From Apostichopus japonicus (taxonomy: Eukaryota; Echinodermata; Holothuroidea; Aspidochirotida; Stichopodidae): a DNA stretch of 64,000 nt. This document shows, one piece after another, positions 47,901-62,275 of the stretch (its first letter is position 1; the number at the start of each line of letters is the position of its first letter). Location: positions 6,835,501 to 6,899,500 of the forward strand of contig NC_092572.1 of assembly GCF_037975245.1 (NCBI RefSeq), read 5' to 3'. The notes beneath the pieces were generated by a model. The model had not been told where the DNA came from, searched no databases, and was given only the letters and a program-made list of their open reading frames with translations. The translations under genes were made by a program, and so were the position numbers.

Positions 47901-50056
47901 CAAAACATTTAAAGATAATTTGACTGCAAAATATGATATTTCTGAACAATACATGAAGAAGAGATTTAAAGAGTTCTAAGCAATATTTGCTCGTGGAAAA
48001 AGTATTTGGATACATCTTAGAATTTAACAAACTGTGTTGTTACCGGACACAATTGATTGAATATATTGGAGTGTGCATGTGACAACTCCTGGAAATGACT
48101 TTTGAAGGTTTGACAAATTTTGAAATGTTTGACGGTGTGACAGCTTTAAACGTGCCTAGAATTTGGAAGCAAAAAGCTAACTACAAGTTCATAGGTGATG
48201 TTGCTTGAAATTGCTTCAAGTCCTCTCTTACAGGATTGCACTTGTCTCCAGGCATGTTGTATGTACTCATTTACAGCTACTGTTCAGTACCTCACCTACA
48301 AAATGTTGTATCATCTCAGCACTGTGCCTTCTCTGGTCAACCCACTTTCAAGGTCACTGCCCAATGTTTAACACACTCTTCCTTCCAAATGTATAGCATT
48401 CAGAAATAAAACTATTACAGTATATACTTTTTTTTTTTTTCTTGTTCTTTTTTTTTTTTGCATCCAAAAATATATTTTAAAGAGAGAGAGGGAGAAAAAA
48501 CCTGTTTATTATCAAACTCCTTATCTACTGCTGAAAGGCCTGTGTAGATAACAATACTGTATGTAGCACTTAGAATGATGGAGGCTTTGATCTTAGCAGG
48601 ATCTCTTCTTCAGAGGCTAACTTAAATGAAAGCAAACTAAGAACAGATTTAGAGATGAACAGATGGACAGAACAGTTAAATTATATTGGATAAATGAGCA
48701 AAGAATAGAGCAAGATTAGACACATCAACGGAGAAGGAAAGATGAAAGGAAAGAGGGATGAGAGGATTAAAGACTGCAGAGATAAACTCTGACGGTTGTA
48801 GCAAATGGGAAGTACTTAGTAATTATGTATAATTACTAATTAATTATCAAAATAAAAGAATGTATTTAAGTGTTGTTCATTCTGGTGAGCTCAATTGATC
48901 TCACAGTTTCCTATATCAGAATCAAGCATGGTTAATTGCTTAAATAAAAAGAAATTCATAAAAATTGAAAAAAAGAAAAAACATAAAATCAAGTACAGTA
49001 GTTTACTACTCTAGTACCACCTTCAAAAACATTTTCTGTTATTAACAGTTGAATTATCAAATTGTATAAACTCATCTCAGTGTCAGGGAATAAATTGGAT
49101 AGTGCATGTGAAACCCCCCACCCCGGAATTGACGTTTGCAATTTTTTAATTAAGCGTGCCGATAATTTGCAGGCAAAATCATGACGGCATTACAGAGCAG
49201 CTTTTTGGTCTATGATTTTACCAAACTCTGAAGTATATAATTAATTGAAATAACTTTAAAAAAAATATATAAGATTGCACTTTAATATCAGAATGAGCTG
49301 ATAGCCACTATCTTTCATTGCATGGGTGAACAAATTTTGCAAATGAAGTATGCTTCTATGGCAAATCTTTTTCCTATTCTGGAGCTAACTTCTGTGCCAA
49401 GCACTCACCCATATTTTGGTAATGGTAAAATTTGTCAAATAAATCATCACGAACAGCGCCATGGCAGAAATGTTTAAAATACTGGTTGTGCTGGGCGGCA
49501 TTCAGAACAGCAGGGCACAGCTGCTCTCCCCCTCCCTCCCCCCTCTGGTCATAAGCACATCCCTGGGATACCAGCCAGATAAATAATGATGTAAATTATG
49601 AATAACAGCAAGAAATTTCACAAATTTAACTCAAAAATACTGCATTAAAATACCAAATATCCAGAGGATTGTTTTGGTTCCCTTGTGGTCAGACATCCAG
49701 GACTGTAGATTCCACTAGCTACATTACTGACATGTGTCTAGCTATGTTACTGACATCTGTCTGCACTAGAATGGACAAATACTGTATGTCTGTACTGCTC
49801 CTGGTTAGGTTCATTTCAGACAATAGCAGTGAGTGACATGACTTTCAAAACAAGTAGTGTGGGTGAGTTGGAGAACTAGGTTCAGTGACCTTTGACCTCC
49901 CAGACTGTAACAGATATAAATCTCAGAATCGGTTTACATTCTTTGGGTTTGGCTAGAACTGTCTGCGGATTCCATCAGTGTATAGGGAGCTACAAGCATC
50001 CATGAAAGTAATAAACTTCCATGTCTTAAGTATATTTAATGTACATACAGTAGACT

Positions 50057-50062
<6 letters not shown>

Positions 50063-50107
<45 letters not shown>
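50063..50107. repeat. (TA)n microsatellite
   Basis: About 45 bp of pure TA. Confidence 0.95.
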
Positions 50108-50109
<2 letters not shown>

Positions 50110-51329
50110 TGGATGATGAGAGTATCTTAACAGGCCTACAGTATCTATTTTTTGAAATTTGTGGTTACTTAATGGTTTGGCAAATTTTTCAAAGAAAGTT
50201 TAATGACTAACTGCAGTAAGATACTCTGGAATTTTCATATTTATGACAAGGTATTATTACATTGAAAAATTTGATTTTTCATATTTATGACGAAGTATTA
50301 TTAATGAAATTGAGAAGTTTTTTTTTTTTCTTAATAGAATCATAATGAGGGAGTAATGTAATTACTTAGTGGAATTGAAAAAGAGGAAGATTTTTTCCCC
50401 ACAAGGTACACAATTTTTAACCATTTTAAAGTGTCAAGATTTTTGATAAAAGTGGACCATACAGTTCATACAAGTTAATTAGTTGTGTTGTTCTTTTAAT
50501 GTCAAAGAGTCTTTAAAAATAGAACCAAACATAAAGGACAATGTTGGACCAAAGATTGCATGTTTTCCGTTGATAATTTAATCTTTGAAAACCAATTAAT
50601 TTTGTCACAAGTAATTTCTAATATAAGGAAAAACAAAAGAAAAAAAATACCATCTCAACTTTATCAAGTACAGTTATTAAATAAATGGCTAGGTTTGAAA
50701 GATTGTCTATATTTACAAAAGCATATAAAAAAAAATAAAGCAGACGAAACAAATACAGCTATGCTTACAAGAAGATACTACCGTAATTTCCAAATTCAAT
50801 AAATTACCCAGATTTTCATTTTGAGAAAATTAACTTCCCCTTTTTCGGGACCCAGTCCTCAAACACTGACAATATACCAACTACTTGATTCACCTGTCAC
50901 CATTCCAGTCCGTCTGTCCGTCCTCAGGTATGTACATAATAATCACCACACTTTAGAGTTATTACATCCCTCTATCTGTCCTTAGAACTCTATAGATCCT
51001 ACAACCATTTCAGCAAATTTGCTTTCTTTCCCACACCCAGAGGCCTAACCTCAAATGGCCTTTCATTTAATTTACCTTTGAGAGATGCCCCCTCCATTTT
51101 ATACCTACTTCTACTAATATCAGGCAACCTGGCTGGCTGCGACATTGCCATCCAGTATTCAAAGGCAAATAAAGCCCTCATCAATTGTATAGAAAGAACG
51201 TTTTTCTTTTTTTTTCCCCTTTCAACTGTTGACTCACCTCTGTGTTTTTCTAGCAGTGTTTGTCCCTTGGATTTATATATATTTTTTTTAAAGAAAGTAG
51301 AAGAAGAAGGAAACAAACTATATCCCCCT

Positions 51330-51385
51330 GATCCCATAAATATTGGTACAGTCCTGTGATCTCATAAATATTGGTACAGTCCAGT
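51330..51385. repeat. 28-bp tandem duplication
   Basis: Two copies of a unit containing CATAAATATTGGTACAGTCC. Confidence 0.9.
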
Positions 51386-54300
51386 TTATCAGTGCTACTG
51401 CTTTGTGTTGTGCAGCAGCTGTATTATGTGGGAAAGTGTTTTTTTCTTGAGTACTATATTGAGAGTGAGGATGAGTGCATACATACATCATGCATGTATG
51501 TCAGAGCTCTGTAGAGTAAGAAAGTTTCTGTATAGTGGGCAGTACCGTACAAAGGTTCATTGTAGACTGCGGTGAACCGGTTCACATCTCCTCATTTTGG
51601 TCTAGAATAGACTGCCTGATTAATTTCTTCATCTTTTGACGTCCTCGAAAGAAACTGGTGAAATATCCTCCCAGTTCTACTTGCGGAAAAAAAAAACTGC
51701 AATTTGCAAAAGGAATATTATTAGGGGAAAAAAAGTAGAACACTTTGAGACGTGACAATGTAGGGATGATTTTATTTGGATAATATGTGGATTAATTCGA
51801 TTATCAGGGAAGAAAACTGTTTTGGTAAGTACGGTTCCGTTCTGAGTGACAGATTTAATTTTTCAGACTTTAAAATTGAAAAAGAGAAGATATCAGAGGA
51901 TATGAGAGGATAGATGGCTACTTGTAGGTGCAATTGATATATTCTGTGGTCGTATTGAATTTATACTATAGTACCCAAAAAGTTTTTGACAGAATTAATT
52001 TTGAGTTACTATTTTACGTCAGGGAATTTTATCTAGTATTCAAATCTTCAGTTTTGCAGGATCTAAATTTGTGTTTTGTTAAATACTTTGGTTCCTGTAT
52101 AAACAAAAGTACTTTATATCTGGATCAGTGGACTTGTACGGTACAGTAATTGATCTTTTTGGGTAGCGTTTTGCAATGTCGAATAATTATCAACCGTTTA
52201 TTTGATCAAACCTGTAAGAGTGCTACTGTACTTTACAACAAGATCAATTGCAGTTAATAGATCTTGAATTGTCAGTATATGGTACTTGGTTGTCTATACC
52301 AAATATACAATAAATAAAATTAAATAAAGAAAAAAATGAAAAAGCAGATGCATATCATTACTGCAGGGCCAGAATTTTATAGCTTACATTATAAGCCTCA
52401 GATTGTTAAAGGTGCCAGTGGGTAGGAAAAACTAAGTTACGGCCTATTGAAGATCAATTCCAACTTGCATTTTCCTTGAATATAATTTCCTAGCAACATT
52501 AATTGCAAGCACCTGCAGCTTTTTGTTCTTCTGGTTCTTAATCTTGTAATAAATCCACATTCATTATTAAGTAGTCTGAATTTGTTGGCCTGCTAAGTGT
52601 GCAATTTCATCGGCGCACACTCTATAAATCACCGCAAAATGCTACTTTAATTAAGAAAGGTATTTAAAAAGAGTAAGAAAAACAGGTCACTTTTAAGTTT
52701 TAACGTGCTATAGTGCAGTTGAAGATCGTCAGTGTTGGCCTGAAATATTTAGCTTGCTTAAAGCTGCTCGGAGTTTTCAAAAGTACAGTAATTAAAGTAG
52801 ATGATTTTGATCCTTGAAATTATTCCCAGGCATCGAGGAGAATTAAAATAGACCACTTAATATGTCTGTGTGGGTACTACTGTGTAATTTACATTTACAT
52901 AGGCAGTACTTACTATAAAGTGCCTGTTGAAATTTTAGCATCGGTGACCAGTATTTAACTTTCTAGCATATTTTGTTTGTAATGCTGATGATCTTTAAGT
53001 TACGGAGATTACGATATATGTTACAATATTAGTTGACAAACAAATCATATTAAGTTTATTCCTCTTTGGTAGAAATATCTGGGAAGGTGGAGGAGACCTT
53101 AGTGTTTTTTAATCAATTGCAATGTTATTTTGAGTACTATTCTGCTTTGTTTGGGGAAATTGTCCAGGAAATGCCCCCTCCCCCCTAAAAAAAATACACA
53201 TACACAAAAACCTGCAGCTTCAACATAAACAGTAATCAAGGCCTACATGTTGATGGTTGTATCTTCTGCATGCTTTGAGAAAGACACAGCTTGTGAATTA
53301 TCTTATCAGAAATAACTTGCTGAGGCTATTTGTGGTTTGTATGGACTGAATGTATCCCAGCAGGGTAACTGCTAATGGGATGGACTGCTATGATTTACAG
53401 ATTGGAAATGAATTTTTAATATCCGGAAGATATTCAAGGTCATCTCATTAGACTCATTTACTTCTCACCCTTCTCTTCTCCCCCCCCCCCCCAACTCCCC
53501 TCAAAAATAAATAAATACTGTAGTAGCTCAAACAAAATCCAAAGAGGCTTCAAATGTTCTAGGCTACTTGTGTACCATTTTACAAATCAAAATTATTCCT
53601 CAAAATAGACTTCTTGATTGCTCAACTCTGAAAGTGGTTCTTCGATCTTGTCCAAATCTCAGTTACAATTTTTTACAGTTCACAAGTGTTATTACTTTCT
53701 CAACTGTCAAAGATATACATGTAAAATTGAAAACAAATTTAGCCCCAAATCATGTACACATTCAACACAGGATATACAGTACAAGCTTTGTTTAATATCT
53801 GCTGTGTTGTAGTGTAGAAGGTCTAGATATTTTGGCAATGGTGGTCTCTGTTTGAAAAGTATAAAAGAGTGTTGATGTTGTCAAGATTTTCTACCATCTG
53901 TTGTATTAATGTTAGAGCATAACAATGTACTGTACAGTCATGTCTATCCAAAGGTCTTTGCCAGTGCAGAGAAAAAACATTTTTCTTTATTATACATAAT
54001 TTTAATAACCTCAGCCAGTTTTGATTATTTGCTCAGAAATTAGAAATACAACTGTAGCATTCCAAGACCAGCATTCCTGTACCAGACTGACCGTACAGTA
54101 GGTAAACTGTTTATTGCCCTTTCATGAAATCTATGCATACAAGCAACACCTTTGACTGTTATAAAGTCTAGGAGTTGCAACCCAATTGCAAATTTGCTTA
54201 GAAGAGCAAAACTTAAATATAATAATAATAAAAACTAAAGGCGACAAGGAATATACTATATATACCAAAGTAAGATTTGTCCAAGTTGTGAATTTGAATC

Positions 54301-55656
54301 ATTCTGAACTACAATTTCCTCTTTCATTTTGTATCACAAATTGAAACAATTTGCCATGCATTGATCTTTTTTTAGAAATGGGAATTTTATCTGTCCACAT
54401 TATGTATACTACTGTACTCTACAATTTAATACCCCAAACGTGCCCTTCTCAGCCCTAAGGTCACAAGCTTCCAAAACATTAAAAGTTAAAATTATTTTTT
54501 CGTCTCGCTCAGATATCAAAAGATCTTCAATTTTGATGCAGACACTGTACTGTACATATTCACCTTACAGCGTGACTTGTTTAATTTTGACTTGTGTACG
54601 TGTGAATATGTAAATGTCCAGATGCTACTGTACGTGCTGCATGAGTCATGCATACTTGATCTACATTAACAGTCTCATTGAACCTCATATTACAGGAGAA
54701 TCTTGTGAGAAAAAACCAGAATCTGAGTTATTTTCGCTGCATTGGCAGACATAAAATAAACATTTTCCAGGTTACCTGGGTGAAAGTGACCCACTTCATA
54801 CAGGTAGCTTCCTGTTTACAAAATTGTGAAATGTTTAGGACAAAATAGTCCAGCTCTTTTGACCCAGCTGCCTGCCCATGGTGAAAATATTCACAGTGCT
54901 TTGAATTTATTGGAGCATGACCAGGAGACAATTTTCCTATTTTTGAAAAATGCAAATTGCTCAAAGTAGACTGTCTGAAAATCTTTTGTCATTTGGAATT
55001 TATTTAAACTATATTGAGTTTTTTTGTTTTTTATTTTTATTTTCTTTGATATAGTAGCCCTCCTAAATTTACTTCTCGTACAGTATATAGTTTATGGTAC
55101 TACTATTCTGGACAGACTAGGACAGAGTCATATTTTAAAGCAGCTTTCTGATATCTTAGTTTAAGCAGCATACTGTAGATCTGTTAATTATTGGTATGAG
55201 CCTCGTTAAATACAGTAAGCTGCATTTACATAATTAGAGATCATACCCAGTGTTCAGTACAAAATTTAATTTGAACCCTGTGCTCATTATCAGACCCTTG
55301 CTCTTAATCCCTGCATTGGAAGTCAAGGTTTCTTTACTACAAGAAAAGGTGCGAACCACAGGTCATGTGACATGCGGCACTGTCACTACTGTGTCAAATT
55401 AGGTGTGTAACAAACAGCACAGAAGTTAAAGGTCACTGCTCATCAAAAAACAGTAACTTGCAAGATTACTGTGGAACGCTATAGTGTACAGTGGTATATC
55501 CAGTAGCAATGACTCATGTACAGTATGTTTTTATCTGTGATTGCAAACATACTAACTTTACAGTAACTACTAGCATTTTAAATTGAAAACTTTTGAGGAA
55601 TAAAATTTATAATTTGCACATGACTATTTTGGAACAGGAGGAAGGAGGGATTGGGA

Positions 55657-55703
55657 GAGAGGGATGGGAGGCCATCATGGGAGGCCATCATGGGAGGCCA
55701 TCA
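55657..55703. repeat. 15-bp x 3 tandem repeat
   Basis: Three copies of GGGAGGCCATCAT(G/T)G. Confidence 0.9.
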
Positions 55704-57221
55704 TTGGGAAAATAAAAATCTCATATTGAATCACTTGACTAGTGAACATAACAATTAGTCATATACTGTAGGTATGCTGTGGCAATGTTAAATTTTGATT
55801 TGTGACGACTGATATCAAGAGTATACAGCGTTTTCTAGGCCAGTTTAATACACTATATAGTTCTAGGGCTATGCCTCACAGAATATATACACTGAACAGT
55901 ATATCACATGCACAGTTGTGTATATATCTAGCAGGCTATGTCAATACATCCTGTCAAGTGGTCTCACTGGTCTTCAGACCAGAGAAATAAATAACTAAAA
56001 TCAATCAATATTGGATCAATTTGCACTTGACAGCTTTTGCATTCCACAAACCCACAGTACTTATCAACCATTTGGGCTGGTCCTGATGATGCGACCCTCC
56101 ATCCATCTGTCCATCCTCCATGCATCTCACTCAACATCCTCTCTGGTGATCTCCATCTTCCCAAGAGAAGGTATGAGAGGTGTATGTACACTCACAGACT
56201 AGAGTCAGTTATTGTGTTATTGTTGCCTCTCAAAGAGAAATGCTGAGTATGTTTTGTAACCAGCTTGGATCCATTGTCACCTAGTATGCACAAACCGTTT
56301 GATTGGGTATATATATATGTTTTAATGTGCAGACATGTTTAAACCATCGAACCAGACTAGCAGTTCAATATTTATTAGTATTAATCCATTGAAAAATTAA
56401 TACGATTTTAATCCCTTGTTTCATTATTGAATTTGATAGTTTTTAATCCCGAGAAATAGTTTCAAATTTTGGAAAGAAACAAATAATGGAAATTTTTTGA
56501 GAACTGAACTTTAAATATAATATAATTTTAATACCCTTGAAATACTTTTAATCCCTCAAAAAGTTTGAGAACTTTCTGTGCAGGGTCGGTCAAATTACAG
56601 CACACTTGAATGTACTAGATACAGTAGTTATATTCAAGATAATGGGAGAAAAGTCTTGTATTTTGAAAACTATCTGACTTCAAGTTTTCCATAAATAGGT
56701 TTTGACATGAAGTCAGTGGCACTCATATTTTGGGTAAAAGATGCTGTAAAAAATGACCTTACACACACAAAGTACTGTACTTGATATAGCTATTGTCGCT
56801 TTAGACCGTGGTGAAATATTTCATCCAGGCATGGACTCTGTTGACTCTGTTGTTGTATGCACATAGTTCAAGCTTATACAGTAGTTACTGTACAGTAACC
56901 ACAAAATAGTTTTACATGAATTTACTTAGTTCCTCGCTTACCTGTCTCCCCACAACCTTAGCACTCTCGTTCTATTGTGCCTAGAATGATCCGGTAAACT
57001 ATTAACACTGGTCAATGCCCTTCCTTCTTATTCTACCACCCAAAGTGCCCTGACGTGTGTTTGTGTCCAGATATTTTCCCATCTTCAATTCGTTTGGAAC
57101 TGTTTTTTGTAACCCAGGACTCCACTATAAAATCTGTTCTACTCTGTAGTATGGCAGCCTTGCCACTTACAGTAGCTACTGTAGGCAAAGTTATGTCCAA
57201 AGTTAATTGCGATGTAATTTC

Positions 57222-57310
57222 AGGCATACTGTGATATGATAGTCCAGCAGGCATTCTGTGGTAGGATAGTCCAGCAGGCATACTGTGGTACTGTAGGATA
57301 GTCCAGCATG
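57222..57310. repeat. About 30-bp x 3 tandem repeat
   Basis: Three units of the form AGGCATACTGTGGTA followed by GGATAGTCCAGC; the last has a small insertion. Confidence 0.85.
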
Positions 57311-60300
57311 GCTAACTATACTCCACAGTAGTTTCTGATAGAGGGTATATACTGTACTGTATTACATTTATGGACATGGTGTAGAGCTCTGACAGAAAAT
57401 GTTTTTAGAGAGAGATCTCTTCAGCCATTTTATGAATCCCCAAGCTGAAGGTCTTAAATTCCTCATAACCTAGGGTCATCCAGTGTTGGTAATATAAATG
57501 GTAAAGTGGAGAGGCTGTTTTATGCTATGCCAGGCCTGAATTCACTTGCTAGCATCTGTTTTGTGATTTTGATTGATAGGATAAGGTGATGTGTTGAGAG
57601 TATATTGGTTTGGCATGTATAGACCACAGGGCTGTCATTGAAGAACAGTTCACAGGATCCCCAAATAAATGTATTTAAAAAGGCCTTGCCAGGCTGATGT
57701 TTGGATCCTAGGGGGAATCTTCTTCCTAGGCAGACTAAAAGAAAACTAAGAGCAAAGGAGTTTTAAGTAGACAGGGTCAGAATTGTTCATTGTGAGAATC
57801 GAACAACAGAATCAAATCTACTAAGTCTGTATAGTTTATGTATAGTGTGTAAACGGAGTGTAGAAAGTTAACACATTGAACTAGTACTAAAAGGAATTAA
57901 AAATGCAATGAAACCACATGTTTGCATCTCTTTTGACATGGAATGTTACTGTTGTGTACTCCCTGTTGGTTTTTTTTTCTAAAAATTTGGAATGGACTTT
58001 GAGAATGCCCTTTGCCTGTGAACTACCATAGCAACACATCTTTCTGGCAAATGTCAAACTGATATAGTATGTGTGGCTCATGTATGCATGATACAACTTA
58101 CAAATATCTCCAGCTGGAGGGAGGGTGGGGGGTGGGGAGGAGGGGTGGAGGACTAAGAATTCAGTTATTGTACTTGTCCAAGTCTGGAACATAGAAAGTA
58201 ATGTTATAGCCATCTTTACAGTTATAGTAGCTAGTCCTCCATAGTCTTACAAAACGAATTTGTCAAAAGTTTTCAAATAGGTAAATTTCTCCACTGTACT
58301 GTCAGGGAGATAGGATGGTAGCACAATTTAAATTTGTCATCATGTAACAACAGTATTTACCATGTCAAAGAAGGACTGCGAAAATCATGGTATAATGTAA
58401 CCGATAACTGAGTAGGTGTCCATTTTGATTGTGACACTGTTTATGAATACGTTGACTACTTCATAATTTAGCTATTTATCTTGGTCTGTACAGTAGCCTG
58501 CTATATCTATCCTATAGCCTGCTATATGTATCTATGGCCTACACCTGCTGTACTGTACAATATGTGTTGTGCCAATTATTGGATTTAAAACACCTGTGTC
58601 CGGCTTTGAAGATTTTATTTCTGATCCTGTGCCCATTCTGTGATGATCTGGTTTTGAGGTATACTGTATGGATTGGTAAAAGTTGTTTGCTTTTATTCTT
58701 TGTCCAAAGGTTAATGGGGCTTTGTCAGGACCATTGTTCAAACATACAGCTAAATACATCTCCTCCTCTCTGTTACTTAAAGGCTTCATTGTACAGTAGA
58801 TACTGGCTGTGGTCTTCCACTTCAATTGGTCTACGAAAGAGTTTGTTTTGTTAAGCACTGGCTAAATGCTAATTATAAAGTGTAATGTATGTTACTGATC
58901 AAGTGTACTGTAAACTGTTGGAGTGAGTGTGTGGGATAGTTTGAACGGGAGAAATTATCACTCATACTGTATCTGGTGCGGTTAGTGCACAGATTACATA
59001 TATACATATTAACCTACAGTGTGTATTTATTGATATCTGAGGCATCAAGAATCTGTCTGTTGAAGTACAGTACATGGCTGTATCAGATACTTAGCAATTC
59101 ACAAGGTAAATTTTGTCAATATTTTTTAAATTTTTGTTATTGTTCATCAGTTAACAAAAGAATTGTCGTATAGTTAGTAAAAAATGTCTGAAGTTTATGG
59201 ATATTTCTATTTTCTGCAAATTGCATGGGAAGTTTATGTTGTTTAGATTTAGAGTACACATGACACACACACATATCTGCACATATGTATACATACATAA
59301 AAAGAAAACAAAGTTAGTAATCATAAACCACATTAATAAATAAATGCTGCTTGTTGATTTGTATGTTCAGAATGTTCCCTACTATATTATACTGGTACTG
59401 TATATTACTATATTATGTTGTTGTTTTTTTTGGGGGGGGAGGGGTGGGTGGGTTCAGCAGGAGACATGAATCCTACACTTTTTCTATTTACTTTGATAGA
59501 AAGAAAAATCTGTAACTTGTGATCTTCTCACCAGTGAAGAAGAGAAAATTGAACAAAATTTGATCTCCGTTGAAAGCCAGCTCTCAGATGTAATCTGTTT
59601 TGTCAAGATCAGGTTTCTGGGATTTACGATTTTGTTCGCAGATGTCAGATTAACTCTAAAGGTTGTTTAAAGGAGCTTATCGAGATTAATATTATCAACA
59701 TCTGGAGTTAACTACCGTAGGAATTTGTCAGGGTACATTGTATTGGTACCGTTGACTACGACATTTAATGCTCTCTAAGGTTTTAGTGGATACCCAAAGT
59801 TCCCCCCTTGCATCTCTTTAGAGATGCTGTCATGAATTAGTGGAAGTAATTGCCACAGTTTAGACGCTGTTCTTCCTGTATATGATATTGGTTTTCTTTA
59901 TGTCGTGGAAAAATTTGCAAATTTATTTACAGTAGCTAGAACTTTGGGATTTAGCCGTGCTGATCCGCTTTCTTAGATGGTATGAAATGAAACATGTGGA
60001 CATTTGGCAAGCTGTCAGTGCATAACTTAATTTATTTGGTTCCTCACCTGTTTCCCCATAACATCTGCTCTCTCACTCCACCATATATATATTGACCTGG
60101 TAACTTGTTTGGACACTGACCTCCCGTAATGACCTCTGGTCAAGCTGCCGCCTCATTCTATCACCAAAAGTGTCTACATGCTGTAGCTGTGTGTTTTATG
60201 TATCTGACATACTGTGCATATAGCTCTGAGTTTTTGTCACTTCCTCCATATAATGTGTGCATCTCAGGCCTATTTTGTTTTTAGCTTCAGAACACTTTTT

Positions 60301-61767
60301 AAAATCTGTTTCTTTAATGATTACCAATGTCACCGTGCTAAGGTCAATGTCAATGGGTTACCCCTTCATGCTATACCAGGTAGAATGATAATGGAGTGAG
60401 GAGACAGGTAAGTTTGTCACTTAAATGTATCCCTAAACCAGGTCAGCTTTGGAATTTTTACTTCCATGTTATGAATGCATATTTTTTTGACATTGCATCT
60501 TGCTGGTAACATCCAAAGAAATATTTCAAAATAATTTTTATTCAAAGCCTCCCTACTGTATCTCCTCATTAGATGCTGTAAGTGCACTTGAAAGTCACTC
60601 TCCCCCTATCTTCACATCCACTCATCACCTTTAAGATATATTTCTAATCGGCTCTGTCGACCACCAGTCAGAATCTTCCCGTCTTAATTGAGCAGGATTT
60701 TTGTTTTGTTTAAAGAGAAAACAAAGATGATGTAATATGCATCGATTTCGCATGCAGTCAATGATACGTCTTCCGTACCGATTTGTAAGGTTGGTTTAAT
60801 TGGTCAAGGATATCAAAACATACGGCAAGAAGTTGTAAAGTGTGAAGTGAATTCCAATTTGTTTACGTAATTTAGAGGTGGTGGCATCTTGATCTGAAAG
60901 TTCAGGTTCAGAGAAATGACAAACAATATACCTGACAAGTTCAGACACTCACTGAAAGCATTAGAGCGGCTGCTTTGAACAGATTGGCACATCTGTGTGT
61001 GTGTAAGCTAGCACAGATAGCACAGAAAAGTGTCAATCAAAAACACAGAACTTTTGCAATTCCCAATTTTAGGCGTCAAATACATCGTTGTCTTCAATTT
61101 ACGTTAAAAATGAGTCGGTTAAAGGAGCTTTGATCTCCCAAGCATAATTTGAGAAGTGGTGGTAAAACTTTGACATAATTTGGGGTATCTCAGATTTCGG
61201 TAAATTGCCTTGATTAAATGGCAACAAAATGCAAGATTTTGTCAAACTTTTTAGTGAAGGACCAAAATGTAAAAAATTTCTGGCATATTTTGCACTGGAA
61301 GTATTCATCACCCTTAATATAGTCTTATCATGATCAGCCAGGACCTCCTAGCATGGTGATATGTTGGTCACCCTTTCCAGTGTTCCTCATTTATCTCTGT
61401 TCCTCAATGATCATGGCAATGTAATTAAAATATAGTTTTTCATCAAGTGTTCCTTACATGCCTGTCTTTTGTACTATACTGTGATGTAATGTTCATTACA
61501 TGAGTTATGTACTGTAAGCACTGTACATACTAACAGTCTGAGCTAAATTCACAAGATCAAAGAAATTTGATCTGTGATGATGATGCCTGCAAAGATTAAT
61601 AATATTCACTGAGTTGATGAATTCTTTCCAACAACCTCAGCGTGGAGTACATTCCTTACATTGTTCATGTATTTTACTACCAAGCGGCCACCATTGAACT
61701 TCTCCAGCTCGCATTGTTTATTTTTCCAAGTACAGGAGGGTGTTTCTTTGGCACAGTATATCATGAC

Positions 61768-62275
61768 TATAAATAGTGTAGAACAGCATACACATAGCTT
61801 AAATAGTGTAGGACAGCATACACATAGCTTAAATAGTGTAGGACAGCATACACATAGCTTAAATAGTGTAGGACAGCATACACTTGCTTAAATAGTGTAG
61901 GACAGCATACACATGCTTAAATGGTGTAGGACAGCATACACATGCTTAAATAGTGTAGGACGGCATACACTTGCTTAAATAGTGTAGGACAGCATACACA
62001 TGCTTAAATAGTGTAGGACAGCATACACATGCTTAAATAGTGTAGGACGGCATACACTTGCTTAAATAGTGTAGGACAGCATACACATGCTTAAATAGTG
62101 TAGGACAGCATACACATAGCTTAAATAGTGTAGGACAGCATACACATGCTTAAATGGTGTAGGACAGCATACACATGCCTAAATAGTGTAGGACGGCATA
62201 CACTTGCTTAAATAGTGTAGGACAGCATACACATGCTTAAATAGTGTAGGACAGCATACACATGCTTAAATAGTG
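61768..62275. repeat. 29-30 bp tandem repeat, about 17 copies
   Basis: The unit reads GCTTAAATAGTGTAGGACAG followed by CATACACAT, with or without an extra A. Variants (ACGG for ACAG, ACTTGC for ACATGC) recur in a regular order, suggesting growth by blocks of several units. The small open frame over its start is an artefact. Confidence 0.97.

Larger units (their letters stand above)
44935..61767. other. Long region with no gene seen
   Basis: About 17 kb without a supportable exon. Open frames of 60-112 codons (46693-46947, 50999-51337, 58532-58858) lack recognisable homology. Contents noted: (TA)n at 50063-50107, small tandem duplications at 51330-51385, 55657-55703 and 57222-57310, and a TGACCTTTGACCTC word at 49886-49899. 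It could be intergenic or a large intron. Confidence 0.45.

Noticed and set aside
50999-51359. Opposed 112- and 93-codon frames
   Set aside because: They overlap on opposite strands across T/A-rich runs; coding evidence is absent for both.
58532-58858. Opposed 108- and 106-codon frames
   Set aside because: Mirror-image chance frames with no recognisable protein.
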